In this document: in pieces, positions 1 to 3,781 of the stretch
How positions within the stretch are numbered: position 1 is the stretch's first letter
How the letters are laid out: each line of letters starts with the position of its first letter
NCBI GenBank assembly: GCA_949290725.1
Contig: CASEST010000107.1
Coordinates: 1-10,334, forward strand
DNA from: an uncultured bacterium
Lineage (GTDB): Bacteria; Bacillota_I; Bacilli_A; RFN20; CAG-826
Length of the DNA: 10,334 nt
Reading direction: 5' to 3'
Program-made: the position numbers and the translations under genes
The notes under the pieces: model-generated
The model's database searches: none
The model's input: the letters and a program-made list of their open reading frames with translations, nothing else
What the model was told of the DNA's origin: nothing

Positions 1-126
1 TTCATTCATCTTATGATAAATGTCTTCTTTATCCCATTTTTCTAAGAATTTAGGTTCTTTAATGTTGAGATTACCTCTCATTTCAAAATCAGTTTTAGGC
101 ATTAATAAAGTATCTTTCAAACTCAT
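1..126 (-). CDS. ileS: Isoleucyl-tRNA synthetase, N-terminal part (gene runs off the window)
   Basis: The first 42 codons are present. The protein starts MSLKDTLLMPKTDFEMRGNL, then continues with NIKEPKF and EKWDKEDIY. This is the conserved N-terminus of bacterial IleS (KDTLLMPKT, MRGNL, EP...W...DIY), the class I synthetase that charges tRNA-Ile in the cytoplasm. The HIGH and KMSKS motifs lie outside the window. The ATG at 126 is preceded by AGGAG (134-138) at 7-nt spacing. The gene sits directly behind an Ile-type T-box leader, which independently supports the identification. Its regulation is therefore expected to respond to uncharged tRNA-Ile. Confidence 0.93.
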   Translation of the reverse strand, partial: MSLKDTLLMPKTDFEMRGNLNIKEPKFLEKWDKEDIYHKMNE

Positions 127-145
127 CAAATTTCTCCTTTATAAT

Positions 146-178
146 AAAAAAGTCCATAGAAATTTAATTTCTAAGGAC
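146..178 (-). terminator. T-box-controlled intrinsic terminator before ileS
   Basis: On the minus strand, GTCC-T-TAGAAATT pairs with AATTTCTA-T-GGAC (152-178) around a single unpaired base or a small loop, followed by six T residues (146-151). The 5' arm contains the CCTTAG that would otherwise pair with the T-box CTAAGG, so terminator and antiterminator are mutually exclusive. Confidence 0.92.
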
Positions 179-354
179 GAATAGCTAAGCTTATCCGCGG
201 TACCACCTTAGTTTATATCTTAAAAGATATACCCTCAACAAGTAATGGTTTTAAAAATATAATAAAAGTGATACCTTTAAGGATTTTCTTGTAACTTCCA
301 CCAAATGTTACATTCTCTAGTTAGAAAATTAATCTTAAAGACGTGTCTTTTAAC
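146..354 (-). promoter_or_regulatory. T-box riboswitch, isoleucine-specific, controlling ileS
   Basis: The minus strand carries the T-box core AAGGTGGTACCGCGG (about 196-210). Stem I can be drawn: base pairs AAAAG (347-351) with CTTTT (264-268), then CTTTAAG (334-340) with CTTAAAG (275-281). The internal loop between them contains the specifier triplet ATC (270-272), an Ile codon. An AGAGA motif (314-318) precedes a distal stem TGTAAC/GTTACA (307-312 and 290-295) closing a GGTGG loop. A stem III hairpin lies at 214-231. The UGGU bulge (202-205) complements a tRNA 3' end ACCA, matching the A73 discriminator of tRNA-Ile. CTAAGG (206-211) can pair with CCTTAG to form the antiterminator, in competition with the terminator. 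Confidence 0.95.
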
Positions 355-360
355 GAATAA

Positions 361-389
361 ATAATACCTTATTTTAAATAATATGTAAA
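361..389 (-). promoter_or_regulatory. Sigma-A-type promoter of the T-box/ileS transcript
   Basis: The minus strand reads TTTACA (384-389), a 17-nt spacer, then TATTAT (361-366). This predicts a transcript start near 354, just before T-box stem I. Box quality, spacing and position all fit. Confidence 0.8.
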
Positions 390-439
390 ATATTATCGAT
401 AATTAATAATTTATTCATTAAATAAAATAATAAATAAGA

Positions 440-586
440 TTAGAATTCTTGTTGAATATTAATAAATGCAACTGGAGGAATAAAATTACCTGATTGAACA
501 CTATAATTTTCAACTCCAACAATTGATCTATTAACTTTTTTTAAATATTTTTTCATAAATAATTTTTTAAACATAATTTTAATCAT
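440..586 (-). CDS. Small cationic peptide, 48 residues, function unknown
   Basis: This is a complete short gene: ATG at 586, TAA at 440-442, with a consensus Shine-Dalgarno AGGAGGT (594-600) 7 nt upstream. The N-terminal half (MIKIMFKKLFMKKYLKKVNR) has eight Lys/Arg in 20 residues alternating with hydrophobic residues, so it could form a cationic amphipathic helix. The C-terminal half, residues 21-48, is nearly neutral, has no cysteine, contains a PP pair at 36-37 and ends in QQEF. There is no lipobox or obvious export signal. It has its own predicted promoter and lies between the GH13 terminator and the ileS promoter. It could be a secreted, signalling or RiPP-like peptide, a toxin, or a small RNA- or membrane-binding protein. 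I do not recognise the family. The near-perfect ribosome site is the main reason to believe it is translated. Confidence 0.6.
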   Translation of the reverse strand: MIKIMFKKLFMKKYLKKVNRSIVGVENYSVQSGNFIPPVAFINIQQEF

Positions 587-614
587 AAAGTTTACCTCCT
601 GATATTAATTAATT

Positions 615-630
615 CACCTCTTTTGAGGTA
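615..630 (-). promoter_or_regulatory. Inverted repeat at the predicted start of the peptide-gene transcript
   Basis: ACCTC-AAAA-GAGGT on the minus strand (616-629) is a 5-bp inverted repeat around a 4-nt spacer. It begins at the predicted +1 and ends about 15 nt before the Shine-Dalgarno sequence. It could be a DNA operator or a short 5' hairpin in the mRNA. The CCTC arm is also complementary to part of the AGGAGG ribosome site, so it could mask it. Confidence 0.4.
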
Positions 631-635
631 CTTAT

Positions 636-665
636 ATCATATAATAAAAATAAGAAAATTGGAAA
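636..665 (-). promoter_or_regulatory. Probable promoter of the 48-residue peptide gene
   Basis: The minus strand reads TTTCCA (660-665), an 18-nt spacer, then TATGAT (636-641), with predicted start near 629. The -35 box is only fair and the -10 box is good. The cre-like site at 688-702 lies about 60-70 nt upstream of the predicted start. Confidence 0.5.
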
Positions 666-687
666 TCTAGCAAAATTAATCTAAAAA

Positions 688-702
688 TTGAAAACGCTTT
701 CT
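688..702. promoter_or_regulatory. Catabolite-responsive element (cre), CcpA/LacI-family operator
   Basis: TTGAAAACGCTTTCT matches every fixed position of the Bacillota cre consensus WTGNAANCGNWNNCW. It lies between the GH13 terminator and the promoter of the 48-residue peptide gene. The bound regulator would be CcpA or a related LacI-family sugar repressor; none is encoded in the window. Confidence 0.65.
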
Positions 703-716
703 TTCATTTTTTCGCT

Positions 717-745
717 AAAAAAAGAACGATAAATATCGTTCTTTT
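717..745 (-). terminator. Intrinsic terminator of the GH13 gene (may work in both directions)
   Basis: A 12-bp perfect stem AAAAGAACGATA / TATCGTTCTTTT (720-731 with 734-745) has a very short loop. On the minus strand it is followed by a T-run (717-723). On the plus strand it is followed by TTTTAATTTTTTTT. It lies about 40 nt beyond the GH13 stop codon. Confidence 0.88.
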
Positions 746-765
746 AATTTTTTTTATTTAAATTT

Positions 766-780
766 ATGAAAGTGCTTTCT
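766..780. promoter_or_regulatory. Second cre-like operator palindrome
   Basis: ATGAAAGTGCTTTCT contains the palindrome GAAAG-TG-CTTTC and differs from the cre consensus at one fixed position (T instead of C in the central CG). It begins a few bases after the GH13 stop codon, with its centre 78 bp from that of the site at 688-702. Confidence 0.4.
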
Positions 781-784
781 TTTT

Positions 785-2509
785 TTAAATATCTTCTTTA
801 ATAACTACAAATCCTTTGTCTTTTAAGACCTTATTTTGATAATTATTCATTAAAATTATATTATTTAAATCAATATTTTTATCTTTTCCAGAGTTATTAA
901 TGATTGTTCTAACTCTATATTGATTATCAAAACGATCAATAATTAATAAATCGTCCTTAGCATAGATTTTAACATCGCCATGACGAATAACATCAATTTG
1001 TTTTAGTTTTAAAATATCTTTAAAGATTTGATGTTCTTTACTATCAAATTCTTTAGAATTCCAAAGCATACCTCTTCGATTGTCTGGATCAAAGCCACCT
1101 TCCATAAAGATTTCATCTCCATAATAAATCATGCTCATTCCAGGGTAGACAATCAAAGTCAAAAAAGCAATTAAATAAAGATTTTTGTCATTTTTAACAA
1201 AATTATAAAAACGAACTGTATCATGTGAATCTAAAAGATTCAATAAGACTTTATTTGTATTATCATCATATCTAAGCAATAAGGAGTTTAATTTTTGAGC
1301 ATATTCCCGAGCATTAAACTTATGTTCAATATAAAAATATTTACTAGCAACAAAGAATGGATAATTCATGACGCTATCAAGCTCAGATGCACTTAAATAT
1401 GATGTTGAATCAGTCCAGTGTTCACCAATTAAAAGGATATCTTCTTTTACTCTTTTCATCTCATGTTTGAAATAACGCCAGAAAGTATGAGAAACTTCAT
1501 CAGCTACATCGAGACGATAACCATCAATATTATATTCTTTAATAAAATATTTTCCGACGCCAACAAAATAATCATGTTCATCAAAATTATTTGAATTTAA
1601 TTTTGGCATTTGATCAGTAAAACCGAAAGTTTCATAGTTTACTTGGCTATCTTTAAAAACTTCATCATGAATACAATAATAATTAAAATATTTTGAAGCT
1701 TTGCCATTTTTTAATGCATCTAAAAACATTTCATTATATTTTGAAGAATGATTAAATACTAAATCAAGAATAATTTTAATTCCCTTTTGATGGGCACGTC
1801 CAACCAAGTTTTTAAAATCTTCGGTTGTTCCAAACATCTCATCAACCTTAAAATAATCGATTACATCATATTTATGATTAGAAGGCGATTGACAAATTGG
1901 GGTTAAATAAATAGTATCAAAACCTAAATCAGCAATATAGTCGATTTTAGAAGTAATTCCATTAAAATCACCACCTAAAAAAACGTTTTGAATACGATTA
2001 TTATTATCACCTTTTAAAGAGAGGCTATACCAATCTTGATTAATATATTTTTTAGAAAAATCAGAACAATTAAATCTTTCAGGAAAAATTTGATAGACCA
2101 AACTACCTTCGAATTTCTTATTCCCTTTAATATCTATTTTATTAATATATGGGATTCCAAAACGATTGTAAAAAGAGAACGAAAAATCATAATCTTTAGT
2201 TAAACCATCTTCGCTAAAGAAATATTTTTGACCATCTTCATCAGTAAGTAAAAAGACATATGATGAACGTGGATCATTTTTATCGCATTTAAATATTACT
2301 GAATAATAAGCAAAATAATCATCTTCAAATTCTCTATCCATTACTAAACTCTTTTGAGTTTTATAAAAAAATTGCGAATTGTTATATAAACATTCGATTT
2401 TTTGGAAATGATCATTTTTATCAACTTTTAATCTAACTTTCATTTCAGATTCATTAATTGCGAAGCAATATTTAGAATCACTAATATGTTCAACTGCGCT
2501 AAAATTCAT
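785..2509 (-). CDS. GH13 cyclomaltodextrinase / neopullulanase / maltogenic amylase (GH13_20-like), cytoplasmic
   Basis: This 574-residue alpha-glucan hydrolase hydrolyses alpha-1,4 (and often alpha-1,6) bonds of maltodextrins and cyclodextrins. Residues 1-125 fit the CBM34-like N-terminal domain of this subfamily, and the barrel follows from about 138. Visible motifs are GGDFNGI (179-185), region I DLVFNH (249-254), the subfamily signature MPKLN (301-305), region II GYRLDVADE with nucleophile D334, region III GEHW with acid/base E363, and region IV LLDSHDT with D430. YGDEIFMEGGFDPDNRRGM (463-481) is also typical. All three catalytic residues are present. There is no signal peptide, so it acts on imported sugar, which fits the adjacent MalEFGK-type transporter. 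I chose ATG 2509 over TTG 2530 because AGGAG (2520-2524) lies 10 nt before it, and the TTG would place that ribosome site inside the gene. It has its own promoter and terminator. Confidence 0.93.
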   Translation of the reverse strand: MNFSAVEHISDSKYCFAINESEMKVRLKVDKNDHFQKIECLYNNSQFFYKTQKSLVMDREFEDDYFAYYSVIFKCDKNDPRSSYVFLLTDEDGQKYFFSEDGLTKDYDFSFSFYNRFGIPYINKIDIKGNKKFEGSLVYQIFPERFNCSDFSKKYINQDWYSLSLKGDNNNRIQNVFLGGDFNGITSKIDYIADLGFDTIYLTPICQSPSNHKYDVIDYFKVDEMFGTTEDFKNLVGRAHQKGIKIILDLVFNHSSKYNEMFLDALKNGKASKYFNYYCIHDEVFKDSQVNYETFGFTDQMPKLNSNNFDEHDYFVGVGKYFIKEYNIDGYRLDVADEVSHTFWRYFKHEMKRVKEDILLIGEHWTDSTSYLSASELDSVMNYPFFVASKYFYIEHKFNAREYAQKLNSLLLRYDDNTNKVLLNLLDSHDTVRFYNFVKNDKNLYLIAFLTLIVYPGMSMIYYGDEIFMEGGFDPDNRRGMLWNSKEFDSKEHQIFKDILKLKQIDVIRHGDVKIYAKDDLLIIDRFDNQYRVRTIINNSGKDKNIDLNNIILMNNYQNKVLKDKGFVVIKEDI

Positions 2510-2543
2510 ATTTATTAAACTCCTATTCAAATTAAATTAGCTT

Positions 2544-2552
2544 TATTATAAA
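2544..2552 (+). promoter_or_regulatory. -10 region of the divergent membrane-protein gene
   Basis: TATTAT (2544-2549) or TATAAA (2547-2552) lies 8-11 nt before the ATG at 2561, so transcription should start at or within a few bases of the start codon. It occupies the same base pairs as the opposite-strand TATAAT. No good -35 box is visible. Confidence 0.45.
2545..2550 (-). promoter_or_regulatory. -10 box of the GH13 gene promoter
   Basis: A perfect TATAAT on the minus strand (2545-2550) predicts a start near 2538, leaving about 28 nt of leader with AGGAG at 2520-2524. The matching -35 region (about 2568-2573, TTTTAA) is weak and lies inside the start of the divergent gene. Confidence 0.55.
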
Positions 2553-2560
2553 ATATTTGC

Positions 2561-3022
2561 ATGAAACTTAAAATTTATAATTTAATATATATCTTTTTAT
2601 TTATCATATCGGCAGCTTTAATCTTATATCTAGCAATAAATCTGCAATTCGCCGAACATTCTGAAGGCGAAGATATTTTATTTACTTCTATAGGATTAGC
2701 TGTAATCGTTATTTTACATATCATTGAAGCTTATTTATATATTCGAGGTTTTAATAAAGAAGCTTCGCTTTTACCAATTATTTGTTTTAAAGAAGGAGCT
2801 GCTTTTCGAATCAATTATATTTCTTTCTCCTTATTTATAATCGTTGGTTTAGCAGGATTAACTTTTTCAATTATCTTCGGCTTACAAATTTTAAACGTTT
2901 TTAATATTATCGACGTTTTCCTTTCTGATAATTACTTCTTCTTCTCTATCGCCCTAACTTTATTAATAAATTGTTCAGCGGCATTAACTTATCAAATAAT
3001 TTGGCAAAAAGAAAAAATTTAA
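2561..3022 (+). CDS. Four-helix integral membrane protein, function unknown
   Basis: The 153-residue protein has four hydrophobic segments at about 7-29, 39-62, 86-113 and 125-147. A short charged loop (AEHSEGED, 31-38) follows the first, and a basic loop (RGFNKEA...CFKEGAAFR, 62-83) follows the second. The positive-inside pattern puts both termini in the cytoplasm. There is no conserved catalytic or transport motif that I recognise. It is the only plus-strand gene here, divergent from the GH13 gene and convergent with the sugar-transport operon. The only methionine is residue 1, and an in-frame TAA lies at 2549-2551, so no other ATG start is possible. No Shine-Dalgarno sequence precedes it, and a leaderless mRNA is likely. 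Length, uninterrupted frame, clear membrane topology and a terminator right after the stop support it as a real gene. Confidence 0.72.
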   Translation: MKLKIYNLIYIFLFIISAALILYLAINLQFAEHSEGEDILFTSIGLAVIVILHIIEAYLYIRGFNKEASLLPIICFKEGAAFRINYISFSLFIIVGLAGLTFSIIFGLQILNVFNIIDVFLSDNYFFFSIALTLLINCSAALTYQIIWQKEKI

Positions 3023-3029
3023 AAATAAT

Positions 3030-3070
3030 AAAACCACTATTTTACCAATTATAATAGTGGTTATTTTTTA
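3030..3070. terminator. Bidirectional terminator between convergent genes
   Basis: AACCACTATT (3032-3041) pairs perfectly with AATAGTGGTT (3053-3062) around an 11-nt loop. Reading plus, TATTTTTTAT follows. Reading minus, TTTTATTATTTTT follows. It starts 9 nt after the membrane-protein stop codon. On the minus strand, the stop codon of the lipoprotein gene (3061-3063) lies within the stem. Confidence 0.88.
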
Positions 3071-3774
3071 TATGTTGCTTCAAGAAGCATTGTAGCATAA
3101 TTTCCGGTAACAGTATTTGTTAACATTTGATTACAATATACTAACATTCCATTATTATTGATTGCGATTATTTGCGAAGCAATTGCATCTTCGAAAAAAT
3201 TTTCATCATTTTTGGATTCGAAATATAAAAAATCGTCTTTAATTTTATAATTCAATCCAAATGTATGAGAATTAATTTGGAAATAATCTCCATAATATAA
3301 TCCACCATAACGATAAGGCGAATCATTAGTATAAAATAAAGAAATCATATAAGAATACGCATCTTGAAAAATCAATTCTTCATTTAAAATAGTTTTGTCG
3401 TTTTCAGTTTTAAGAATCTCATATTTACCCGAATTATTAGTAAATAATGTAGTTTCGATAACGTTTAAGCCATCATTAGCTTCTACTTGGTTCCCGAAAT
3501 TTTGACAAATATAATCAAACCTTAAATCTTCATTTTCTTCTGTTTTAGAAAAATTAAGATCTTCTTTTTTCTCACCAATTAAATTTCCATCTTTATCAAA
3601 TTCTTGATAAAGAGAGGTTAAAACACATTGATTGGTATTTGCATAAGTTTTATTAAAACTAAATTGTTTTAAATAATTATAAATGTCAGCTGGCAAGTCA
3701 GTTGTATTCCCACATCCTGCTCCAAGGAGCAGGATAGGGAATAAAACGAAAATAAGTTTTTTATTTTTTTTCAT
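3061..3774 (-). CDS. Uncharacterised lipoprotein, last gene of the sugar-transport operon
   Basis: A 237-residue protein with a lipoprotein signal: MKKNKK basic start, hydrophobic stretch 7-17, and lipobox LGAGC with lipidated Cys21. The mature part is rich in Asn, Asp, Tyr and Phe, with three further cysteines (C50, C90, C214). It has the look of a surface-exposed beta-rich domain, but I recognise no family. I chose ATG 3774 because the longer reading from TTG 3801 would put nine polar residues before the basic signal start and overlap the upstream ATPase gene. From 3774 the gap to the ATPase stop is 7 nt with only a weak ribosome site (CTAAGA), so translation is probably coupled. Position implies a role in or beside carbohydrate uptake, such as substrate capture or envelope maintenance; this is inference only. 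Confidence 0.8.
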   Translation of the reverse strand: MKKNKKLIFVLFPILLLGAGCGNTTDLPADIYNYLKQFSFNKTYANTNQCVLTSLYQEFDKDGNLIGEKKEDLNFSKTEENEDLRFDYICQNFGNQVEANDGLNVIETTLFTNNSGKYEILKTENDKTILNEELIFQDAYSYMISLFYTNDSPYRYGGLYYGDYFQINSHTFGLNYKIKDDFLYFESKNDENFFEDAIASQIIAINNNGMLVYCNQMLTNTVTGNYATMLLEATYKK

Positions 3775-3781
3775 AATAATC

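Noticed and set aside
473..500. Plus-strand GGAGG near 474 as the ribosome site of another small gene
   Set aside because: No start codon follows at usable spacing before in-frame stops, and the region is the coding sequence of the minus-strand 48-residue peptide.
2510..2530. TTG start adding seven residues to the GH13 protein
   Set aside because: The AGGAG at 2520-2524 is correctly spaced for the ATG at 2509 and would lie inside the gene if TTG were used.
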